In this document: piece by piece, positions 1 through 5,110 of the stretch
Layout of the letters: every line of letters begins with the position of its first letter
How positions within the stretch are numbered: the stretch's first letter is position 1
Assembly: GCA_024681495.1 (NCBI GenBank)
Contig: JAILAS010000132.1
Coordinates: forward strand, 1-5,110
DNA length: 5,110 nucleotides
Direction: 5' to 3'
Source: Eubacterium sp.
Lineage (GTDB): Bacteria > Bacillota > Clostridia > Lachnospirales > Lachnospiraceae
Notes under the pieces: model-generated
The model's database searches: none
Told to the model about the DNA's origin: nothing
Seen by the model: the letters and a program-made list of their open reading frames with translations, nothing else
Made by a program: the position numbers and the translations under genes

Positions 1-478
1 ATGTTATGTTAACCTTCTGGTGCGCGTCGATAAGGGTCGTTCTGTAGATGAGCAGGTAGGAGCTCGCGGAATTGGCTATGTAAATAAAGAAAATGAGGTA
101 GATCCTGTCGACTGAGCCGTAATCCTTTATGAGTATATGGAGGAAGGGCATGACGGCCAGGCCTCCCACGAATATAATCGCGGAGACGCCGTGGTAGAAC
201 TTCCGGTACATCTTCATTATGGACTTCTGCTTCTCCACGTTCCCGTGCGCGATGGGCTCGTAGAGAGCGAACGCAATGGCGCCCTCGAGCCCCATCTCCG
301 AAAGCGTCAACAGGCTGACAATGTCGGTGAAAAGGCCGTTTACGCCGACGATCTCCTCCGGAAAAACGTGCGTCAAAACGACGCGCACGAAGTACCCCGC
401 CACAATCGACACGATTGACGCTATGACGAAGACGGTGGAATTACGTATGGAATTGCGGGTCCTGCTTTCCTGTTCCAT
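1..478 (-). CDS. Polysaccharide flippase (MOP/Wzx-like), N-terminal part, cut by window edge
   Basis: Likely a multi-pass inner-membrane transporter that flips lipid-linked oligosaccharide repeat units for capsule or other surface-polysaccharide assembly. The 159 residues visible (about a third of a usual flippase of roughly 450-500) start MEQESRTRNSIRN. They continue with hydrophobic segments at about residues 14-36, 97-117 and 126-146, and perhaps a weaker one near 44-60. The run 'VGVNGLF..IVSLLTLSEMGLEGAIAFALYEPIA' pattern (residues 44-76) and the 'YRTTLIDAHQK' stretch (145-155) resemble the N-terminus of the flippases commonly annotated as polysaccharide biosynthesis proteins in Firmicutes. 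The ATG at 476-478 lies 6 nt after the Stealth stop codon. The nearest GGAG is about 24 nt upstream, too far for a normal Shine-Dalgarno, so translation may be coupled to the Stealth gene. The reading frame stays open to the left edge. Family assignment is by recognition of these motifs; the substrate is unknown. Confidence 0.85.
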   Translation of the reverse strand, partial: MEQESRTRNSIRNSTVFVIASIVSIVAGYFVRVVLTHVFPEEIVGVNGLFTDIVSLLTLSEMGLEGAIAFALYEPIAHGNVEKQKSIMKMYRKFYHGVSAIIFVGGLAVMPFLHILIKDYGSVDRIYLIFFIYIANSASSYLLIYRTTLIDAHQKVNIT

Positions 479-484
479 AGCTGG

Positions 485-1564
485 TTACTTTTCAAACGAA
501 GACTTCTCCGGAAGCACGGTTTCGAGCGCGCGGATGAACTTCTTCTTCTCTCCTTCAAAATCTGTGATATGCGGCGAATCGTTCAGGCATACCACTTTTC
601 TCTTCCTGCCGCCGATGACCCTGAGGGCCTCGGAATTGTCGTCCCCTATGTTGAAGTAGGCGAACTTCCTCGAAAGATTCTCGGGCACAAACCTGCCCGT
701 CAACTTCCTGTACTCCCTTATGACGTACTGATTCACGTCGCCGCGGCTGCGCAGCTTGTTCATGCAGCACTCGTCAAGCTTGTCGCCATCCGTCTCCCAG
801 AGGTGCTTCATGGTACTCTTCACCAGCGGCGAGGGCCCGTGCACCGTGTACAATCCGGTGTACCTGGGGAACGCCATCTCCAGCGCATTGTATGCCAGGC
901 GGCTCAGCGGGTATCCGGGATGAAAATAGTCGCCCGGGTGCTTTTTCACGCACTTCCTCTTGTCGAAGTGCCGGGCCAGAAGCATCATGTTGTTCAGATA
1001 GATATACGGCATGATGTCGTCGGACTCGTTCGCCACATCGGGCTGGAAGCTCAGCATGTCGACGGGCTGGCCGCCGATAAAAAAGTCCTCCCTGCGGGTG
1101 GGCGCCAGAATCAGCATGTCGTCGTTGAAATAGACGAATCGCTCGCTCAGGCCGTCAATCCGGTGATAATTCAGTTCTATGACATTCGAGTTAAACGTCG
1201 GAAGGTACTTTTCGGGTATGTATTCCTCGTGCCTCACTATCTTCAGCCTGTCGGCATCGGGGTCGAGGAAGTCGGGGAGGTGCCCCCAGGTCACGAAGTA
1301 GACGTCCCTCACCCACGGCATGAACTTCTCCACGCCGCGGAACCAGTATTTCAAAAAGCCCCAGTCACGGAACCTCTCGTCCCCCGTGTCCACGGGCATT
1401 ATGTTCTCGTCCTTGCGCACGCCGCCTTCCGTCTGCGAGCCGGTCGCTCTATCGAACTCGGCGCGCCATTCCGGGTCGTTTCCGTTCACCCAGCACATGA
1501 CCACGTCAACAGGATAATCTCCCGAATGATTTTTTTGCAAAGCATATGCAGCTTTACGTTTCAT
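485..1564 (-). CDS. Stealth-family sugar-phosphate transferase (capsule/surface polysaccharide)
   Basis: A 359-residue, apparently complete Stealth protein. Members of this family transfer hexose-1-phosphate (or similar sugar-phosphate) units to build phosphodiester-linked polysaccharides, in the cytoplasm at the membrane face. All four conserved regions are visible: CR1 'DVVMCWVNGNDPEW' (20-33); CR2 from 'RFRDWGFLKYWFRGVEKF' (64-81) through 'LPTFNSNVIE' (121-130) to 'LSERFVYFNDDM' (139-150); CR3 around 'VHGPSPLVKSTMKHLWE' (241-257) with 'RSRGDVNQYVIREY' (272-285); CR4 'KVVCLNDS' (323-330). There is no signal peptide or membrane span, which fits a cytoplasmic enzyme. The ATG at 1562-1564 is supported by AAAGGAGA (1571-1578) with 7 nt between AGGAG and the ATG. 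It is the first gene of the minus-strand unit and is followed by the flippase 6 nt later, fitting synthesis plus export of one polymer. The transferred sugar cannot be told from sequence. Confidence 0.94.
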   Translation of the reverse strand: MKRKAAYALQKNHSGDYPVDVVMCWVNGNDPEWRAEFDRATGSQTEGGVRKDENIMPVDTGDERFRDWGFLKYWFRGVEKFMPWVRDVYFVTWGHLPDFLDPDADRLKIVRHEEYIPEKYLPTFNSNVIELNYHRIDGLSERFVYFNDDMLILAPTRREDFFIGGQPVDMLSFQPDVANESDDIMPYIYLNNMMLLARHFDKRKCVKKHPGDYFHPGYPLSRLAYNALEMAFPRYTGLYTVHGPSPLVKSTMKHLWETDGDKLDECCMNKLRSRGDVNQYVIREYRKLTGRFVPENLSRKFAYFNIGDDNSEALRVIGGRKRKVVCLNDSPHITDFEGEKKKFIRALETVLPEKSSFEK

Positions 1565-1595
1565 GGCACATCTCCTTTATGCTATAATCAGCACA
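1560..1595 (+). promoter_or_regulatory. Extended -10 promoter of the lipoprotein gene, predicted to give a leaderless mRNA
   Basis: The plus strand carries TATGCTATAAT at 1578-1588: a consensus TATAAT (1583-1588), the extended TG at 1580-1581 and the full Gram-positive TRTG motif at 1578-1581. A weak -35, TTCATG (3 of 6 consensus bases), lies at 1560-1565 with a 17-nt spacer; extended -10 promoters often tolerate this. With normal spacing the first transcribed base is 1595, the A of the lipoprotein ATG. No Shine-Dalgarno is present upstream of that ATG on this strand. The -35 covers the start codon of the divergent Stealth gene. Promoter identity is strong by motif; the exact start base is inferred. 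Confidence 0.75.
1571..1578 (-). promoter_or_regulatory. Ribosome binding site of the Stealth gene
   Basis: On the minus strand the bases read AAAGGAGA, with 7 nt between AGGAG and the ATG at 1564. This fixes the Stealth start. It lies within the 30-nt gap shared with the divergent lipoprotein gene, overlapping the spacer of that gene's promoter. Confidence 0.8.
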
Positions 1596-1613
1596 TGAAA
1601 AAAAGACTGATAA
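1584..1613 (-). promoter_or_regulatory. Weak candidate promoter for the Stealth-flippase unit
   Basis: On the minus strand TTATCA (1613-1608, 4 of 6 bases) and GATTAT (1589-1584, 4 of 6) are separated by 18 nt. They would start transcription near 1577, at the edge of the AAAGGAGA ribosome site, leaving a leader of about 13 nt. Both hexamers are imperfect, so the exact position is doubtful. If the Stealth gene is the first of its unit, its promoter must nevertheless lie in this area or deeper inside the lipoprotein coding region, because the start codons are only 30 nt apart. Confidence 0.2.
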
Positions 1614-3166
1614 CCAAAAACCTGATCGCTTTTGTTGTAGCGCTCCTCATGACCGCGTCTCTATGCGCCTGTCTGTCTTCGAACGGGCAGGGCGATTCGG
1701 CCGAATCGGCCGACGTACCGGTGAAGAGCGCATCCTTTATTCCGGACTCATTGTCGGAAAGCACGGACATTTTAAACAATCCGTTCCTCGGCAGCTGGAC
1801 GGTGGCCAACTATAAGATCACCGACAATCTCACGTCGTCCGACGTGGGGATCTCCACCGACTCCTTCCGGAATCTGTACTTCGTGGAGTTCCATATCGGC
1901 GAGTATAAGGACAGGGACCTCAGCAGCTCCGCCCTAAATACCATCGATTCAATTTTAAACTCCTACGCCCAAACCAACAAGTCCCTAATTGTACGTTTTG
2001 TCTACGACTGGGACGGCGAGGGCGAGTCGTCCGAGCCCGACAGCATCGGGCAGATCGAGCGTCACATGACGCAGGCGTGCGAGGTGGTCAATAAGTACTC
2101 CTCCTCGGTCTACATCATGCAGGGACTGTTTATCGGCAGCTGGGGCGAGATGCACAGCACATCGTACGGTTCCACGGAGGACATGCAGGAGCTGGCCAAC
2201 ACACTCTCCGACAGCCTCTCCGAGGACATCTTCATGAGCGTGCGCACCCCCGCGCAGTACAGAGCCATAACGGGCAGTACCTCTCCGGTATCGTCCGCGG
2301 ACGCGTATTCAGGCTCGCTGGACTCCAGAATAGGCCTCTTCAACGACGGCCTGCTCAGCTCGGTCAGCGACCTGGGCACCTATACCGAGGCCAACCTGCC
2401 TGACGAGAGCGCGGATGCATCAGCACTATCCGAGGCGGACATACGCGAGATGGAGCTCTCCTTCCAGGAGAAGCTGTGTCTGTCGGTGCCTAACGGCGGT
2501 GAGATTGCCACCGACTGCGAGTACAACGACTTCTCCGAGGCCATCGCCGACTTTAAGCGCATGCACATAACCTACCTCTCAGCCCCCTCGTCGGTCTGGG
2601 AGAAGTGGGCTGACACCATCTGCACCGCGGATGAGACAGGCGAGGTCTTCGCGGGTCAGACCGGGGACCAGTACATCGAGGCCCACCTGGGCTATCGCTT
2701 CGCAGTATCCTCCGCCGCACTTTCTCAGGCGGCCTCGGGTGATGCTGCTGACGAGACCCTGTCTCTCACCTTATCGGTGGACAATACGGGCTTCGCCAAC
2801 TGCTACCGCCCCCTGGACTGCCGGATAACCCTTACGCCTGTGACCTCGGCATCGGCCGACGCCTCCGGCGACTCCACGATGATTACGGGCACCGCATCAG
2901 CAGACGCATCGGGTGATGCATCGGGCGACGCATCGGGTGATGCCGCGGCCATGGTCTTCGACACCGGGGTAGACACCCGCGCCTGGAACGCGGGCGAAAC
3001 CACCACCTTCGACGCGAGCATCCCGCTCGCCGACGTACCCGAGGGACTGTATCGCATGGACATTTCGCTCACCGACCCCCTCTCCGGGCAGCCTGTTATG
3101 TTCGCCAATACGGTCAGCACGCAGGACGGCACCACCATCGGCTATGCGACGGTAACCATGGACTAG
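1595..3166 (+). CDS. Surface lipoprotein with DUF4874 and DUF4832 domains (glycoside-hydrolase-like)
   Basis: A 523-residue predicted lipoprotein. Residues 1-26 form a signal peptide: Lys/Arg-rich start, hydrophobic core 10-23, lipobox Leu-Cys-Ala-Cys with Cys26 as lipidation site (Cys at -2 is unusual). A Ser/Asp-rich linker runs to about 60. The DUF4874-like part (about 60-240) has 'NPFLGSW' (62-68), 'LIVRFVYDWD' (131-140) and 'QGLFIGSWGEMH' (176-187). The DUF4832-like part (about 243-505) has 'RIGLFNDGLLSS' (245-256), 'DLGTY', 'PNGGE' (299-303), 'HLGYRF' (364-369), 'DNTGFANCYRP' (396-406) and 'PEGLYRMDISLTDP' (482-495). The N-terminal half resembles a TIM-barrel hydrolase; Glu185 and Glu303 are candidate catalytic acids (inference). 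An Ala-Ser-Gly-Asp repeat interrupts the C-terminal domain at about 417-452. The ATG at 1595 is chosen because the signal peptide starts there; the frame is open further upstream, but that sequence is antisense to the Stealth gene. Its position on the cell surface beside capsule genes suggests action on a polysaccharide; the substrate is unknown. Confidence 0.87.
   Translation: MKKRLITKNLIAFVVALLMTASLCACLSSNGQGDSAESADVPVKSASFIPDSLSESTDILNNPFLGSWTVANYKITDNLTSSDVGISTDSFRNLYFVEFHIGEYKDRDLSSSALNTIDSILNSYAQTNKSLIVRFVYDWDGEGESSEPDSIGQIERHMTQACEVVNKYSSSVYIMQGLFIGSWGEMHSTSYGSTEDMQELANTLSDSLSEDIFMSVRTPAQYRAITGSTSPVSSADAYSGSLDSRIGLFNDGLLSSVSDLGTYTEANLPDESADASALSEADIREMELSFQEKLCLSVPNGGEIATDCEYNDFSEAIADFKRMHITYLSAPSSVWEKWADTICTADETGEVFAGQTGDQYIEAHLGYRFAVSSAALSQAASGDAADETLSLTLSVDNTGFANCYRPLDCRITLTPVTSASADASGDSTMITGTASADASGDASGDASGDAAAMVFDTGVDTRAWNAGETTTFDASIPLADVPEGLYRMDISLTDPLSGQPVMFANTVSTQDGTTIGYATVTMD
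2849..2941 (+). repeat. 12-bp tandem repeat coding for Ala-Ser-Gly-Asp
   Basis: Three adjacent 12-bp units at 2906-2917, 2918-2929 and 2930-2941 (GCATCGGGTGAT, with two T/C changes in the middle unit) code for three Ala-Ser-Gly-Asp tetrapeptides (residues 438-449). Degenerate copies coding Ala-Ser-Ala-Asp or Ala-Ser-Gly-Asp lie at 2849-2872 and 2894-2905, and a lone unit GCCTCGGGTGAT at 2732-2743. All units are in frame, so copy changes would lengthen or shorten a flexible acidic loop without breaking the gene. Confidence 0.85.
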
Positions 3167-3212
3167 GCGCGAATCGCCGATTATAAGGCGCCTCAATAAA
3201 TCAACATAAAAC

Positions 3213-3256
3213 GCCGGCTCTATTCGGGGATATACCCAAATACGGCCGGCTTTCTT
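3213..3256. terminator. Likely bidirectional terminator between convergent genes
   Basis: GCCGGC at 3213-3218 pairs with GCCGGC at 3245-3250. Inside it TATT (3221-3224) pairs with AATA (3239-3242) and GGG (3226-3228) with CCC (3235-3237), giving a long interrupted stem. On the plus strand it is followed by TTTCTTATT, 46 nt after the lipoprotein stop codon. On the minus strand it is followed by GTTTTAT and lies 16 nt after the peptidase stop codon. It can therefore end both converging transcripts; the T tracts are short, so efficiency is uncertain. Confidence 0.7.
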
Positions 3257-3266
3257 ATTACTCTCA

Positions 3267-3743
3267 TTAATCCTCGGGCTGCGCCCCCGTGTGCAATATC
3301 TTCCTGCGGGCGGCCACAAGCAATCCACGCACGGGTCTGGTCACGGCCCAGAGGTTTACATAAAACTTCCACCAGAATCCGTCGCAGGATATCCTCCTGC
3401 CCTTTCTGACTACGGCCTCCGCCACGCCCAGCAGGCTGTCGATGTCCCTGTCCTCCGTCCAGCTCTGGGCATCTCCGTTCAGCGTAACAGTTCCTGCTGC
3501 CTCGTTTATGCGTATGACGCGGTGGATGACCAGGTGTCCGTCGGGCCTTTTGAAGATCGCTATCTCATTCTTCTTAAGCGGCCTCCGCTCCGGCGAGACC
3601 AGTATGGCCTTGTCCCTGTGCGGCCTGAGCGTGGGCATCATGCTCCACCCGGTAATAACCAGCGTCAGCTCCTGCCCCCTTTCGAAGGCCTCTTCCATGG
3701 CGTCCACCAGCCGGTCCGTCGAAACCGTCCTCTGTTCCGTCAC
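3267..3743 (-). CDS. S24/S26-family peptidase (signal peptidase I-like) without membrane anchor
   Basis: A 158-residue Ser protease-like protein. 'TGWSMMPTLR' (31-40) matches the signal-peptidase box with nucleophile Ser34. 'LVIHRVIRI' (71-79) places His74 where bacterial type I enzymes usually carry the general-base Lys, as in the SipW/Sec11 (S26B) branch. 'LNGDAQ' (88-93) gives Asp91 as likely third residue. Unlike usual signal peptidases no N-terminal membrane span precedes Ser34; the N-terminus is charged and looks helical. A Trp/Phe/Leu-rich stretch with basic residues at about 122-148 could lie on the membrane surface. The GTG at 3741-3743 is chosen because GGGAGG lies 7 nt upstream and the two nearby ATGs (3750, 3747) are out of frame. 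It overlaps the ABC transporter stop by 4 nt (GTGA), so the two are translationally coupled. A role in processing what the exporter carries is an inference; the LexA/phage-repressor side of the S24 fold is less likely, as no DNA-binding domain is present. Confidence 0.88.
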   Translation of the reverse strand: MTEQRTVSTDRLVDAMEEAFERGQELTLVITGWSMMPTLRPHRDKAILVSPERRPLKKNEIAIFKRPDGHLVIHRVIRINEAAGTVTLNGDAQSWTEDRDIDSLLGVAEAVVRKGRRISCDGFWWKFYVNLWAVTRPVRGLLVAARRKILHTGAQPED

Positions 3744-5110
3744 TCATCATCCTCCCTGTATATATCCGCAACCTCTTCCGTAGAGGCCACCGAAAGCGTA
3801 TTATCCCTTATCCTGTAAACCCTGTCGCACTGGTGAAGCACACTGGGCCTGTGAGTAGACACGATAATTGTCCTGTGAGGATTGTTCTTAATGATATTAC
3901 GAAGCACATTCTTCTCCGTCTCCATATCCAGGGCACTGGTGGCCTCATCGAGCAGCAATATGGGCACCTTTCGAATCACCGCCCTCGCGATGGCAATTCG
4001 CTGAGCCTGTCCCTCGGAGAGTCCTCCGCCCCTCTCAAAGATATTGGAATCGATTCCATCTGAAAGATCCTCCACGAACTCCCATGCGCAGGAGTCCTTA
4101 AGGGCCTGAACCACTTCCTCGTCGGTGGCATCTTTTTCGACCATACGGACGTTTTCAGCGACCGTACCCGACATGATGGTATTACCCTGTGGAACATAGG
4201 CGATGAACCGTCTGGTATCGGCGTTTGCCTCTATCCTGTGGCCATACTTGTCCTCGATGAACGCACTTCCCTCTCCCGGGAACACGAGTCCCAGAAGGAT
4301 GCGCATCATGGTCGTCTTTCCCTTTCCGGACGCGCCGATCACACCGATTATCTCTCCGGGTGCAGCCTTAAAATTCGCCTCCCTGAAGACGTTGTTGGTG
4401 GGCTCATACTCGAAGAAAACGTCCTCCATGCGAACCGTGAGTCCTCCATCCACAACCTTCTCCATCTCCGATACAGCCTCGGGGGAGTGCTTCTCCCTGG
4501 GAAGGTCGGTCAGCTCAATGACACGCCTGGCGGAAACCGAGCTGTTGAGAGCAGTAGGGAGCATGGAGCACACCGAATTGAAGGCCGATGAGAGCCTCGA
4601 CGACTGGCTGAGGAACAACGTCATCTCGCCGTACGTGATGAACCCGCCCCACAGACGGTACACGCCCCAGCCGTAGGTGAGAAACTGCGTGGCCATCGCG
4701 ATTACGGAGAGCAATATGTTCGTCTTTATGGAGAACATGTTGTAGTCCAGGCTATAATCGCGGTACTTCCCCTGCCAGTCGCCCAGTGCGTCGGCATAGA
4801 GGTCAGATATTCCGAAGGACTTTATGGAGGTCATGTTACCGAAGGCCTCCTGCTCGAACGAGAGCACCTGGGAGCTGAGGACTCGAAGCCTCTTGGAATA
4901 GTTTCTCATCTTGGTCATAAGGATACTGGACGCAGCCACCAGTATGGGCGCGCTCGCCAGCGACAGCCACGCCATGGTGACGTCGTAGCTGTAGATCACG
5001 ACGAAAGTCGCCACGAAGTTAAAGAGGGACACCAGAAGTGACGGTATCCACGTGATGGCGTTGGTAGCTATGGAATTTACATCTGACGAGAACCTATTCA
5101 GAATGTCTCC
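3740..5110 (-). CDS. ABC exporter, fused membrane and ATP-binding domains, N-terminus beyond window
   Basis: The last 456 residues of a half-size type IV (MsbA/LmrA-like) ABC exporter, which would work as a dimer to push a substrate out of the cytoplasm. The frame is open to the right edge: the first residues visible, 'GDILNRFSSDVNSI', are the usual 'GDllnR...Dv' motif of the first cytoplasmic loop, so a GTG at 5032 is not the true start. Membrane helices lie near 24-40, 46-65, 131-148 and 155-170. The ATPase domain (from about 224) is complete: A-loop Tyr235, Walker A 'GASGKGKT' (259-266), Q-loop Gln308, signature 'LSEGQ' (364-368), Walker B 'ILLLDE' (384-389), D-loop 'SALD' (392-395) and H-loop His420. 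Walker A has Lys263 where Ser is most common. Any N-terminal C39 peptidase domain would be out of view. The substrate is unknown; the coupled downstream peptidase suggests a peptide or protein. Confidence 0.95.
   Translation of the reverse strand, partial: GDILNRFSSDVNSIATNAITWIPSLLVSLFNFVATFVVIYSYDVTMAWLSLASAPILVAASSILMTKMRNYSKRLRVLSSQVLSFEQEAFGNMTSIKSFGISDLYADALGDWQGKYRDYSLDYNMFSIKTNILLSVIAMATQFLTYGWGVYRLWGGFITYGEMTLFLSQSSRLSSAFNSVCSMLPTALNSSVSARRVIELTDLPREKHSPEAVSEMEKVVDGGLTVRMEDVFFEYEPTNNVFREANFKAAPGEIIGVIGASGKGKTTMMRILLGLVFPGEGSAFIEDKYGHRIEANADTRRFIAYVPQGNTIMSGTVAENVRMVEKDATDEEVVQALKDSCAWEFVEDLSDGIDSNIFERGGGLSEGQAQRIAIARAVIRKVPILLLDEATSALDMETEKNVLRNIIKNNPHRTIIVSTHRPSVLHQCDRVYRIRDNTLSVASTEEVADIYREDDE
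3744..3757 (-). promoter_or_regulatory. Ribosome binding site deciding the GTG start of the peptidase
   Basis: On the minus strand GGGAGG is followed by ATGATGA and then the GTG start at 3743. The site lies inside the last codons of the ABC transporter gene. It supports the GTG rather than the downstream in-frame ATG at codon 16. Confidence 0.7.

Noticed and set aside
569..1594. Long plus-strand open frame running in frame into the lipoprotein gene, as if the protein were 865 residues
   Set aside because: This part is antisense to the Stealth gene, whose four conserved regions are unmistakable. The lipoprotein signal peptide starts at 1595 and a promoter sits just upstream of it.
2906..2941. 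Short direct repeats considered as part of a CRISPR array or iteron
   Set aside because: The 12-bp units abut with no spacers, stay in frame within a coding region and code for a simple tetrapeptide.
3165..3193. Inverted repeat AGGCGC/GCGCCT overlapping the lipoprotein stop codon, considered as a terminator
   Set aside because: The stem is only 6 bp with a long loop and no T tract follows on either strand; the hairpin at 3213-3250 is the better terminator.
2803..3328. Minus-strand open frames of 111 and 143 codons opposite the end of the lipoprotein gene, with repeated Ala-Ser-Pro-Asp or Cys-Val-Ala-Arg patterns
   Set aside because: Their repeats are the mirror of the Ala-Ser-Gly-Asp coding repeat. 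They have no domain, and the plus-strand frame carries the conserved DUF4832 motifs.
3291..4676. Several plus-strand open frames (up to 175 codons) opposite the peptidase and ABC transporter
   Set aside because: They are antisense to genes with clear catalytic and ATPase motifs, have no recognisable domain and lack ribosome sites that I can see.
5030..5032. GTG considered as the start of the ABC transporter
   Set aside because: The frame stays open to the window edge, and the upstream residues 'GDILNRFSSDVNSI' are a typical exporter motif, so the gene begins outside the window.

Overview
The window reads as an accessory cell-surface region of an anaerobic Gram-positive bacterium, most likely a Clostridia/Lachnospiraceae member. 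This rests on the style of the flippase, Stealth and S24/S26-peptidase proteins, a lipoprotein with a short Lys-rich signal peptide, a TRTGnTATAAT promoter of the Gram-positive type and AGGAG-like ribosome binding sites. Base composition looks moderately GC-rich by eye (not counted). The taxonomic call is an inference; no marker gene is present.

Layout, left to right: (1) a minus-strand pair, positions 1-1564. A Stealth-family sugar-phosphate transferase (1564 to 485) is followed 6 nt later by a polysaccharide flippase of the MOP superfamily (from 478, running off the left edge). These look like the distal or tail genes of a capsule/teichoic-acid-like polysaccharide locus. (2) A divergent plus-strand gene (1595-3166) encodes a 523-residue lipoprotein with the DUF4874 + DUF4832 architecture, a glycoside-hydrolase-like arrangement, interrupted by an Ala-Ser-Gly-Asp tandem repeat. 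Only 30 nt separate its start codon from that of the Stealth gene. Those 30 nt hold a near-perfect extended -10 promoter placed so that transcription would begin on the A of the ATG, implying a leaderless mRNA. (3) A hairpin at 3213-3250 between convergent genes, probably a two-way terminator. (4) A minus-strand pair, 5110-3267. The C-terminal 456 residues of an ABC exporter (membrane domain plus complete ATPase domain) overlap by 4 nt (GTGA) a 158-residue S24/S26-type signal peptidase that lacks any membrane anchor.

How the genes may work together: the Stealth enzyme and flippase fit assembly and export of a phosphodiester-linked surface polysaccharide. The DUF4874/DUF4832 lipoprotein would sit on the outer face of the membrane, where it could bind or trim such a polymer. 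The ABC exporter/peptidase pair looks like a separate export-and-processing module, possibly for a peptide whose gene lies outside the window. No gap of more than about 100 nt is left without a gene. No RNA genes, insertion sequences, CRISPR arrays or origins were seen.
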